A DNA stretch of 64,000 nt from Lineus longissimus (lineage: Eukaryota; Nemertea; Pilidiophora; Heteronemertea; Lineidae): positions 1,550,001-1,614,000 of the forward strand of contig NC_088325.1 in the NCBI RefSeq assembly GCF_910592395.1, written 5' to 3'. A program made the translations under genes and the position numbers. Under the pieces are notes generated by a model, which was not told the DNA's origin, ran no database searches, and worked only from the letters and a program-made list of their open reading frames with translations. Below, one piece after another: positions 21,405 to 32,400 of the stretch. The number at the start of each line of letters is the position of its first letter. Positions within the stretch are counted from its first letter, which is position 1.

Positions 21405-23467
21405 GACGTTTGGTGATGGCTGGAGATGTTGGGAGGAGACAGGAGACAGTATAGGACATTAACATTCAGAGGTGATAGAAGACGTTTGATGATGGCTTGA
21501 GATGTTGGGAGGAGACAGGAGACAGTATAGGACATTAACATTCAGAGGCGACAGAAGACGTTTGGTGATGGCTTGAGATGTTGGGAGGTGACAGAAGACA
21601 GTAGGGGACATTCACATTCAGAGGTGACAGAAGACGGTTGGTGAAGGCTTGAGATGTTGGGAGGAGACAGAAGACAGTATAGGACATTCGCATTCAGAGG
21701 TGACAGGAGACGGTTGGTGATGGCTTGAGATGTTGGGAGGTGACAGAAGACAGTAGGGGACATTCTCATTCAGAGGCGACAGAAGACGTTTGGTGATGGC
21801 TTGAGATGTTGGGAGGTGACAGAAGACAGTATAGGACATTCACATTCAGAGGCGACAGAAGACGGTTGGTGATGGCTTGAAATGTTGGGAGGAGACAGAA
21901 GACAGTACGGGACATTCTCATTCAGAGGCGACAGAAGACGGTTGGTGATGGCTTGAGATGTTGGGAGGTGACAGAAGACAGTATAGGACATTCACATTCA
22001 GAGGCGACAGAAGACGGTTGGTGATGGCTTGAAATGTTGGGAGGAGACAGAAGACAGTACGGGACATTCTCATTCAGAGGCGACAGAAGACGGTTGGTGA
22101 TGGCTGGAGATGTTGGGAGGTGACAGAAGACAGTATAGGACATTCTCATTCAGAGGTGATAGAAGACGTTTAGTGAAGGCTTGAGATGTTGGGAGGTGAC
22201 AGAAGACAGTATAGGACATTCTCATTCAGAGGCGACAGAAGACGGTTGGTGATGGCTTGAGATGTTGGGAGGTGATAGAAGACAGTATAGGACATTTGCA
22301 TTCAGAGGAGACAGAAGATGTTTAGTGATGGCTTGAGATGTTGGGAGGTGACAGAAGACAGTAGGGGACATTCGCATTCAGAGGCGACAGAAGACGTTTG
22401 GTGAAGGCTTGAGATGTTGGGAGGTGACAGATGACAGTATAGGACATTCACATTCAGAGGCGACAGAAGACGGTTGGTGATGGCTTGAGATGTTGGGAGG
22501 AGACAGAAGACAGTACGGGACATTTTCATTCAGAGGTGACAGAAGACGGTTGGTGATGGCTTGAGATGTCGGGAGGAGACAGAAGACAGTACGGGACATT
22601 CTCATTCAGAGGTGACAGAAGACGGTTGGTGATGGCTTGAGATGTCGGGAGGAGACAGAAGACAGTACGGGACATTCTCATTCAGAGGTGACAGAAGACG
22701 TTTGGTGATGGCTTGAGATGTCGGGAGGAGACAGAAGACAGTACGGGACATTCTCATTCAGAGGTGACAGAAGACGGTTGGTGATGGCTTGAGATGTTGG
22801 GAGGTGACAGAAGACAGTATAGGACATTCGCATTCAGAGGTGACAGAAGACGTTTGGTGAAGGCTTAAGATGTTTGGGAGGTGACAGAAGACAGTAGGGG
22901 ACATTCACATTCAGAGGCGACAGAAGACGTTTGGTGATGGCTTGAGATGTTGGTAGGTGACAGAAGATAGTAGGGGACATTCACATTCAGAGGCGACAGA
23001 AGACGTTTGGTGATGGCTTGAGATGTTGGTAGGAGACAGAAGACAGTATAGGACATTCGCATTCAGAGGCGACAGAAGACGTTTGGTGATGGCTTGAGAT
23101 GTTGGGAGGTGACAGAAAACAGTATAGGACATTCGCATTCAGAGGCGACAGAAGACGTTTGGTGATGGCTTGAGATGTTGGGAGGTGACAGAAGACAGTA
23201 GGGGACATTCACATTCAGAGGCGACAGAAGACATTTGGTGATGGCTCGAGATGTTGGGAGGTGACAGAAGACAGTAGGGGACATTCACATTCAGAGGCGA
23301 CAGAAGACATTTGGTGATGGCTCGAGATGTTGGGAGGTGACAGAAGACAGTAGGGGACATTCTCATTCAGAGGCGACAGAAGACGTTTGGTGATGGCTTG
23401 AGATGTTGGGAGGTGACAGAAGACAGTAGGGGACATTCACATTCAGAGGCGACAGAAGACGTTTGGT
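21405..23467 (-). repeat. 76-bp satellite array, inverted arm part 1 (about 27 units)
   Basis: The same unit in reverse complement. Orientation flips within a few bases at about 21397-21408 (GTCTTCTGTCACACAGGAGAC), making a perfect dyad of the unit edge. Units are as diverged among themselves as in the forward arm. Confidence 0.97.
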
Positions 23468-24223
23468 GTGATAGCACCCCACGTGACTCCATCCGGTTTA
23501 CCCTCCATCCAATCGTGTGCTCATGAGGAAGAGTATTGGGAGGAACTGAGCACGACATCTGCAAAAGCAGAAAAGCGAAAGGACGGAGAACTGGGGTGGG
23601 TGGGTGGGCAAAGCAAACGTCTCAAGAAAGCTAACGACGCTATTTCTAATGTATGAACTAGGCCTATCAATTAGACGAGTGCATGTTTTTAACTCTCAAG
23701 TACATATTTGGAGAGGTTTTGAAAAATTAGACGAGTGCATGTTTTTAACTCTCAAGTACATATTTGGAGAGGTTTTGAAAAATATTAGCTGTGGCAGTCT
23801 ACCGATATAAAGAAATTATTTGATGAAAAAATTAATTTCGAATTTTGCTAATTGGGTAATAGGGGGCGTGTTTTGAGTTTTTCTGCCAGTTGGCTGAAAA
23901 GAGTGGAAATATCAAAGTCTGTCTAATTTGTCGATTATCAAAAAATTTCCGTGGTCAACTACCAGTTTATTTTTCACCATTTACTTGTCCGACTCTCCGA
24001 AATAACATAATCTAAATTTCAGATTCGCAACCCCACGCAGTATTTGATGCATCGCGGTCAAACATTGACAATTTAACTGCTTAAAGGCTTAAAAATCAAT
24101 TGTGGTCTTGCCTCCTCGAACGGGACAGCTGGGGAGCAGCCATTCTCCTCCCCTCTCGGGGCAAAAGGCTGAATGAGGCCGAACAAAAGGATTTCGCACA
24201 CTCGTCGATGAAGTCACGTGGGG
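23468..24223. mobile_element. 0.76-kb insertion in the satellite with inverted CACGTGACT ends
   Basis: Non-satellite sequence interrupts one unit between GTTTGGTG and ATGGCTTGAG. Its ends are inverted relatives (CACCCCACGTGACT near 23475, AGTCACGTGGGGTG near 24211). It contains a direct 56-bp duplication (starts 23671 and 23727). No transposase ORF exists, so it would be non-autonomous. A clear target-site duplication is not visible. Confidence 0.65.
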
Positions 24224-26165
24224 TGATGGCTTGAGATGTTGGGAGGTGACAGAAGACAGTATAGGACATTCACATTCAGAGGCGACAGAAGACGTTTGGT
24301 GATGGCTTGAGATGTTGGGAGGTGACAGAAGACAGTATAGGACATTAGCATTCAGAGGCGACAGAAGACGTATGGTGATGGCTCGAGATGTGTGGAGGTG
24401 ACAGAAGACAGTAGGGGACATTCTCATTCAGAGGCGACAGAAGACGTATGGTGATGGCTTGAGATGTTGGGAGGAGACAGAAGACAGTAGGGGACATTCT
24501 CATTCAGAGGCGACAGAAGACGTTTGGTGAAGGCTTGAGATGTTGGGAGGTGACCGAAGACAGTATAGGACATTCTCATTCAGAGGCGACAGAAGACGGT
24601 TGGTGATGGCTTGAGATGTTGGGAGGTGACAGAAGACAGTATAGGACATTCACATTCAGAGGCGACAGAAGACGGTTGGTGATGGCTTGAGATGTTGGGA
24701 GGACACAGAAGACAGTATAGGACATTAGCATTCAGAGGCGACAGAAGACGGTTGGTGATTGCTTGAGATGTGTGGAGGTGACAGAAGACAGTATAGGACA
24801 TTAGCATTCAGAGGCGACAGAAGACGTATGGTGATGGCTCGAGATGTGTGGAGGTGACAGAAGACAGTAGGGGACATTCTCATTCAGAGGCGACAGAAGA
24901 CGTATGGTGATGGCTTGAGATGTTGGGAGGAGACAGAAGACAGTAGGGGACATTCTCATTCAGAGGCGACAGAAGACGTTTGGTGAAGGCTTGAGATGTT
25001 GGGAGGTGACCGAAGACAGTATAGGACATTCTCATTCAGAGGCGACAGAAGACGTTTGGTGATGGCTTGAGATGTTGGGAGGTGACCGAAGACAGTAGGG
25101 GACATTCTCATTCAGAGGCGACAGAAGACGTTTGGTGAAGGCTTGAGATGTTGGGAGGTGACAGAAGACAGTATAGGACATTCAGAGGCGACAGAAGACG
25201 TTTGGTGAAGGCTTGAGATGTTGGGAGGTGACAGAAGACAGTATAGGACATTCTCATTCAGAGGCGACAGAAGACGTTTGGTGAAGGCTTGAGATGTTGG
25301 GAGGTGACAGAAGACAGTATAGGACATTCTCATTCAGAGGCGACAGAAGACGGTTGGTGAAGGCTTGAGATGTTGGGAGGAGACAGAAGACAGTATAGGA
25401 CATTCACATTCAGAGGTGACAGAAGACGTTTGGTGATGGCTTCAGATGTTGGGAGGTGACAGAAGACAGTATAGGACATTCGCATTCAGAGGTGATAGAA
25501 GACGTTTGGTGATGGCTTGAGATGTCGGGAGGAGACAGAAGACAGTATAGGACATTCACATTCAGAGGCAACAGAAGACGGTTGGTGATGGCTTGAGATG
25601 TTGGGAGGAGACAGAAGACAGTATAGGACATTCACATTCAGAGGCAACAGAAGACGGTTGGTGATGGCTTGAGATGTTGGGAGGAGACAGAAGACAGTAT
25701 AGGACATTCGCATTCAGAGGAGACAGAAGATGTTTAGTGATGGCTTGAGATGTCGGGAGGAGACAGAAGACAGTAGGGGACATTCACATTCAGAGGCGAC
25801 AGAAGACGTTTGGTGATGGCTTGAGATGTTGGGAGGAGACAGAAGACAGTATAGGACATTCACATTCAGAGGCAACAGAAGACGTTTGGTGATGTCCTGA
25901 GATGTTGGGAGGTGACAGAAGACAGTATAGGACATTCACATTCAGAGGCAACAGAAGACGTTTGGTGATGTCCTGAGATGTTGGGAGGTAACAGAAGACA
26001 GTAGGGGACATTCGCATTCAGAGGCGACAGAAGACGGTTGGTGATGGCTTGAGATGTTGGGAGATGATAGAAGACAGTATAGGACATTCACATTCAGAGG
26101 TGACAGAAGACGGTTGGTGATGGCTTGAGATGTTGGGAGGTGACAGAAGACAGTAGGGGACATTG
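24224..26165 (-). repeat. 76-bp satellite array, inverted arm part 2 (about 25 units)
   Basis: Continuation of the inverted arm after the insertion. A block of about 250 bp at 24345-24597 is repeated at 24801-25053, offset 456 bp (six units), with the same rare variants (GACGTATGG, GTGTGGAGG, GTGACCGAAG). This is a recent multi-unit duplication. One unit near 25169 is shortened by 6 bp. Confidence 0.96.
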
Positions 26166-26229
26166 GTAATCAGAGTTGAAATAAATTAGAAATAATTTGG
26201 TAAAATTTTCAGATAGTTGTATTCAAACT

Positions 26230-26590
26230 GTACATATTCACTATACACATTTAATACAGAATGTACAATACATTTCAGTGTACGTAAAATGTACACAATT
26301 AAACTATTCCCAATAATAGATCAGAATATCTTCTCGAAATACGGTAAATTGGTACAATTATAGCCTACAGTGTACAGAGAATGTACACAGTTAATCTATT
26401 CTCCAGAATAGATCAAAATCCACACTTGAAATAAGGTAACATGGTACACTTCGAGTCAAGGAACAATTATAGCTGCTTCAGTGTACAGATAATGTACACA
26501 GTTACACTATTCTCAAGGATAGATCAGAATCTATTGCTGAAGTAAGGTAGAGTGATACAGTTATAGCGCTGCAGTGTATAGAACAGGTGG
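26230..26590 (+). repeat. tandem repeat, three diverged units of about 115-125 bp
   Basis: Repeated phrases CAGTGTACAG-AATGTACACAGTTA, CTATTCTC-A-ATAGATCA-AATC and GTAAGGTA-A-TGGTACA appear three times in order. Words such as ACAATTATAG and GTAC recur in the 28.4-29.1 kb repeat. Confidence 0.7.
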
Positions 26591-26875
26591 CGGTGCATAT
26601 TAATATGCACAAAGGCTATACTGTACTGGGCCTATAATTGTACTAGCTTACCTTACTACTTAGAGGCCTCCCTAAAGTGTAACCGGATACATATGTATCA
26701 ACCTTGTGTCATTTTCTACAAAGCGTGATTCAAGGCTGGAGGGGTTAACGTCTTCCAAGTGATGCATTACATCACCTTGGTTAATTCTGCATATTTTAAC
26801 GATTATAAACAACTGATGTTTGGAACGTCTGTTCGATGAAAATTGCCATGCTCTTAGAACAGATTTCAATCCAAT

Positions 26876-27106
26876 ACAATGGAACCTCTCTATTAAGGAC
26901 ACCCTTGGGACTGAGAAGTTCTGTCCTTCATAGAGGGTTGTCCTGATTAGAGAGGTCAAATTGAAGGGAAACAACCATTTTGGGACCAAAACTAGTGCCC
27001 TTAATAGAGAGGTGTCCTTAATAGAGAGGTGTCCTTAATAGAGAGGTCCTTAATAGAGAGGTGTCCTTAATAGAGAGGTGTCTGCTAAGGATGGTTCCAC
27101 TTTACT
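26876..27106 (+). repeat. AGAGAGGTGTCC-type palindromic element, copy 7
   Basis: Full element from CAATGGAACCTCTCTATTAA to GGATGGTTCCACTTTACTG, with extra internal TCCTTAATAGAGAGGTG units. Confidence 0.9.
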
Positions 27107-28415
27107 GCAAAATTCCTATAGTATTTATTCATGAAAATCATGTTTAAATTTTGTGCATAAATGACCTTGGTGTTTTTCTTCAGCGAAAAGGACAACATTT
27201 ACCATTTCATTATTACAATCCCTTCAGTATAATCCATTGAATTAGTTCAAACTTTCCAAAATTGTGCATTTAGGATTTAATAGATAATTTTAAGACACAA
27301 TAGCATTCCGCGAAGTTACTATTTATAGCTCACAAGGTCATTTGCATAAGATATTGATGACGTTTTAGTCACGTGACAATCGGACATCGACACTTATTTC
27401 TACGCATTTGAGCTTATTTCAAAGACAATTATCTTTGACCCTGCATTGTTTTTAGCATGAATGATACCATAGAGTCAGAGAGAAAAATATTCAGAACAAT
27501 TATGTAGTATTTCCAACACTCGGACATGTGCCATATTGAATCTAACTGCCCCAGTTAGAAAGCCTTAATCCATTACGAAACCGCATGTTTGTCCGACATT
27601 GCCTGTAATTCAGCAATGGGGAAATAGAGGGCAGCAGCTGCAGTGACCTCATCATCGCGGAATGCTATTTCTGCCTCTCAGCTACTTTCACAAAGCCAGA
27701 ACAGAATAATAAACAAAAAAAAACACCATATATTCCTGTCGTATTATATATTAACATCACAATGGGCAAAAGCCCTACAGACAGCTGTTAACCCTTCAGC
27801 TACTGGAGTACTGGAGATTTTTACGATATTTCCATATTTCCTTTTTTCCTCGCCGAAGCAGAAAAATTCTCGATCGATTGCAGCGCCATCGCATAACAGA
27901 TCTTGTAATTAGCAAGCAGAAATTAGCGTTGATTGAGTTACCTTCATTTACATACAGACTTTACAAGCTCTGCAAAACGAAATGTACAGAATGTTTTCAG
28001 CAGAATTGCTACAGGAATATAACGAGGTACTCAGCGGGCAAAATCGTTTTTTTAGTAACTAAAAGGTTAAAGGAAGCTGAAACTTCTTGAATAATAAATA
28101 TCAATAATTTCTGCTAGTCAAACATTTCATCATGACGACTCAATATAATTTTCTGATTTTTAACACATAGTTTTGCAATACAAAATCAGCGTTTCTCAAC
28201 ATGCATTGAAAAAATAAAAAATTGTCTGAGATCAAAAGAAATTTTTTACAAACTTCCTATCATGCTATCACTCATTTTACACGAAAACAATGACAGAGCA
28301 GCACCAACTAGGCCCTTGAGTGACAAATAGTCGTCAAAGCGACATTTGCAATTTTTGTCATTTCAAAAACGAAAAATCCCTTCAGTTTGATACCAAAATG
28401 TAAGGTAAAGCATTA
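27107..28415. other. AT-rich spacer, no gene seen
   Basis: No ORF of more than about 90 codons and none with recognisable protein character. Poly-A/T runs only. Confidence 0.5.
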
Positions 28416-28419
28416 CAAT

Positions 28420-29135
28420 TATTGTCCGAGTACAATTATAACCTGTGTTGAAAAGAGCTGGAAATACACATCAATTCACACTGAGGCTATAATTTATTGT
28501 ACCATGTTACCTTAGCTAATGTTATAATTTATACTATGTTTAATAATTGTACCACCTCACTTTACCTAATGTCATAATTTGTATCATGTATCCAATCAGA
28601 AGATTGCCCCAGTACAATTATGGCCACCACAATGTTGAAAATAGCTGGAAGTACGCATGAATGCACACTGAGGCAATAACTGTACCATGTTACCTGAGCT
28701 AATGTCCTAATTCGTACTATGTTTAATAATTGTACCACCTCACTTTACCTAATGTCATAATTTGTATCATGTATCCCAACAGAAGATTGCCCCAGTACAA
28801 TTATGGCCACCACAATGTTGAAAATAGCTGGAAGTACACATGATTGCACACTGAGGCCATAATTGTACCATGTTACCTGAGCTGATGTTATAATTTATAC
28901 CATGTATAATAATTGTACCACCTCACTTTACCTAATGTCATAAATTGTATCATGCATCCCATCAGAAGATTGCCCCAGTACAATTATGGCCCCCACAATG
29001 TTGAAAATAGCTGGAAGTACACATGAATGCAAACTGAGGCCATAATTGTACCATGTTACCTGAGGCCATAATTGTACCACGTTACCTGAGCTAATGTCCT
29101 AAATTGTTTCAAGTATCTCATCAGATGATGACCGG
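28420..29135 (+). repeat. complex tandem repeat, about 185-bp unit, over three copies
   Basis: The order CCAGTACAATTATGG, ATGTTGAAAATAGCTGGAAG, CACACTGAGGC, ATAATTGTACCATGTTACC, TTTAATAATTGTACCACCTC and TGTATCATGTATCC recurs with a period near 185 bp. It lies just downstream of the NFRKB stop and may be in its 3' UTR or flank. Confidence 0.8.
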
Positions 29136-29467
29136 TTTGGGGAAATAATAAGCAGTAAGAGAATCCATGCTTCTTTTAGGATATTTTATCTCATCAGATG
29201 ATGTCCTGTTTTCGGAAATGATATAAGGTAAGGCAGTACAATTACGGACACCATGCTATCATTGTACCACCTCTCCTCATGTCATGATTTGTATTTGTAC
29301 AGCCTTCTATATTGTGCACCTGCAGCTGTGGGCTGTTGTAGCCTCAAAATCATAAAAATGCTGTTTTCAAACACTTTAGATTAGAACCACAAAGAGATCA
29401 GAATCTATAATCACCAAAAAACCTATTCCTGTCATGTCGAAAATAACAACAACTGAAATCAAAACTT

Positions 29468-32400
29468 TCAATCGCCAGTTTTGGCCGGGCCGTTCTCTTC
29501 CATCTTTGCTACACTCTGTATCACATTGACATTAGGGGGCGCTATCAACTGTCCTTGCGACGAAACCGTCGCTATCCGTATCCCAGATGTCTGCCCCATT
29601 CCCGGCGGGGGCGTTATAATCCGTGCAAAAACTGGCCCTTGTTTTGATTTAGTGGACGGCGGTGATTTTCCTCGTGGAGGTGGCGTACCGGGGCCACCCG
29701 GTTTGACAGAGGGCTGGACGCCGGCTTGAGTAATGAGAAATGTCGTCTGCGCCGGCTTGCCGCCAGGTTGAGATATGACAGTTTTTAGAAGTTGTATGTT
29801 CTGACCGGGCTTTCCACCTGTAAATGTAGAAAGGAAAGAGTTAACGTGTTACGTTGGAAATGATTTTTTTGGAAAAATATCCCTACAGATGATATGTCTA
29901 CAACGCACTGAGACTGCACATTGCTTGTGATTTTGCATTCCATCAGTTTCCACGTCCTTAGAAATATTAGTACGGATTGATTCAAAGTGATCTTTCATGT
30001 TGATTCACCCTCAGTGACCATACAAACCTTAAAATCAGCTGCAAACATTTCGTATCAGCTCATTTAGTTGTATTCACATGATATAAGGCAAAAACATCAA
30101 ACAGGTAAATTCATTTTGAGGAGAACTTTGTTGGCTGACCGCAGGACTTAAGTCGTACTTCCACCTATCAAATCCCTGTGTCTTTTGCGCTTACACCTAT
30201 GAATTGCCGTGTCTAAATAGACCCGTGTGTCAAATCCCCGTGTCTATTAGCCCCATCCAGCTCGATGGGGCTAATCGGGGGCTAATTTAGACCCGTGTTC
30301 AACACGGGTTGTTTGATAGGTGGAATCTGAATAGACACGGCAATTGCAAGTTCTAAGATCCGGCGACAGATGGCGCGGTGTAGTTGCCTCTGTATTGCGC
30401 ATGCGAAATTCCCCTCCAACGGGAAAGAAACACAGGAGAGCTCCCTATCTACAGCGCACCTGTCGCCAGGGCTATTTACCATTATCTAACACCACTGATA
30501 GGTGTAAGTGCGCCCCGGGTTTTTTGACACACGGCGAAGACACGGGTCTTGAAAAAACACGGGGTTTTATGATAGGTGGAACTACGACTCAGCCTGAGCA
30601 GGCCTTAGTTTAAGTAAAGTTCCAATCGGCACCTAACCAAAGTGGCACACCAACCAGAGCTGAAGCAGAACTCGAAGAAAAAAATACCAACCTGAGGCAG
30701 TTAACGGCGTTATCATCCGAGCACCGGCTTGGGAAGGCTGCATAATGATCTGCGTTGGGACAGCGCCCCCTTGCTGTGAAGACGTAACTAGTTTCGAACC
30801 GGCGCCAGGTTTTAACGCAAAACCTGCGGGCGCCACTTGCGTCACTACGATCCCACCCTGACCCGGTGCGACGAGCTTCTGTCCGGAAGTTGTCGTCAAT
30901 ACGTTGGGCGACACCATATTGATTTGAGCGCCACTGATTTTGTTCTGCTGGGCCGTGAGGCCTTGTTGTAAGATCTGACTGATTACGCCTGACGTCACAT
31001 TCACACCTGTAAGAAAGTGATGAAGTCCTTTTTTAACATTTACATTAGAACATCTGGTTAGGAAAATACACTCAAACGATTTTGATGAACAGCGTCAGTG
31101 GGAGGGGGTGTTAGGATTATCGATGGGGAGCAAGGGCGACCGAGTTATCTCCCATTGGATACCATAAGCAAGGGGCATTCACAGATCTTACTTTTCCTCC
31201 TCCATTGCGTAATGAGTGTTATGGTTTATTGACCCAATGACTCCATCTTTGGGCAGAGGTAGAGTCCACGCAAGCTACTCATGTTTCTCACTTGGTGGGC
31301 TCTTCTCTGACCAGAGGTAGAGTCCACGCAAGCTACTCATGTTTCTCACTTGGTGGGATCTTCTCTGACCAGAGGTTGAGTCTACGCAAGCTACTCTTGT
31401 TTCTCACTTGATGGGATCTTATCTGACCAGAGGTAGAGTCCACGCAAGCTACTCTTGTTTCTCACTTGGTGGGATCTTCTCTGACCAGAGGTAGAGTCCA
31501 CGCAAGCTACTCTTGTTTCTCACTTGGTGGGATCTTCTCTGACCAGAGGTAGAGTCCACGCAAGCTACTCTTGTTTCTTACTTGGTGGGATCTTCTCTGA
31601 CCAGAGGTAGAGTCCACGCAAGCTACTCATGTTTCTCACTTGGTGAGATCTTCTCTGACCTTAGGTAGAGTCCACGCAAGCTACTCTTGTTTCTCACTTG
31701 GTGGGATCTTCTCTGACCAGAGGTAGAGTCCACGCAAGCTACTCTTGTTTCTCACTTGGTGGGATCTTCCCTGACCAGAGGTAGAGTCCACGCAAGCTAC
31801 TCTTGTTTCTCACTTGGTGGGATCTTCTCTGACCAGAGGTTGAGTCCACGCAAGCTACTCTTGTTTCTTACTTGGTGGGATCTTCTCTTGCCAGAGGTAG
31901 AGTCAACGCAAGCTACTCATGTTTCTCACTTGGTGGGATCTTCTCTGACCAGAGGTAGAGTCCATGCAAGCTACTCATGTTTCTCACTTGGTGGGATCTT
32001 CTCTGACCAGAGGTAGAGTCCATGCAAGCTACTCTTGTTTCTCACTTGGTGGGATCTTCTCTGACCAGAGGTAGAGTCCACGCAAGCTACTCATGTTTCT
32101 CACTTGGTGGGGTCTTCTCTGACCAGAGGTAGAGTCCACGCAAGCTACTCTTGTTTCTCACTTGGTGGGGTCTTTGACCTACCCTGGCATAGACACCAGA
32201 TACAAGGAACCTTGGTTTTATGTCTCATTCAAGGGACTGTGAAGAGCCAGGAATGTTAGTTCTTTACAATCAATACTGACTCATCCAGAAATATAATCCT
32301 GATTTCCGACAGGTTCCCATTCAAAAAACTGGGTGGAGTTAGGCATGTAAGGCAAAGATACCTTGAGTCTCACGCCAGCAGTGGGGATAGAACCTGGGAC

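Noticed and set aside
16795-21462. Dozens of overlapping ORFs of 73-75 codons on the plus strand
   Set aside because: They are a by-product of the 76-bp satellite: each begins at ATG of CTCTGAATG and ends at the TGA of the same motif three units later.
21542-26163. Equivalent ORFs on the minus strand
   Set aside because: Same satellite in inverted orientation; no protein selection visible.
16769-26165. CRISPR-like array
   Set aside because: Units are contiguous with no spacers, and the setting is a eukaryotic genome.
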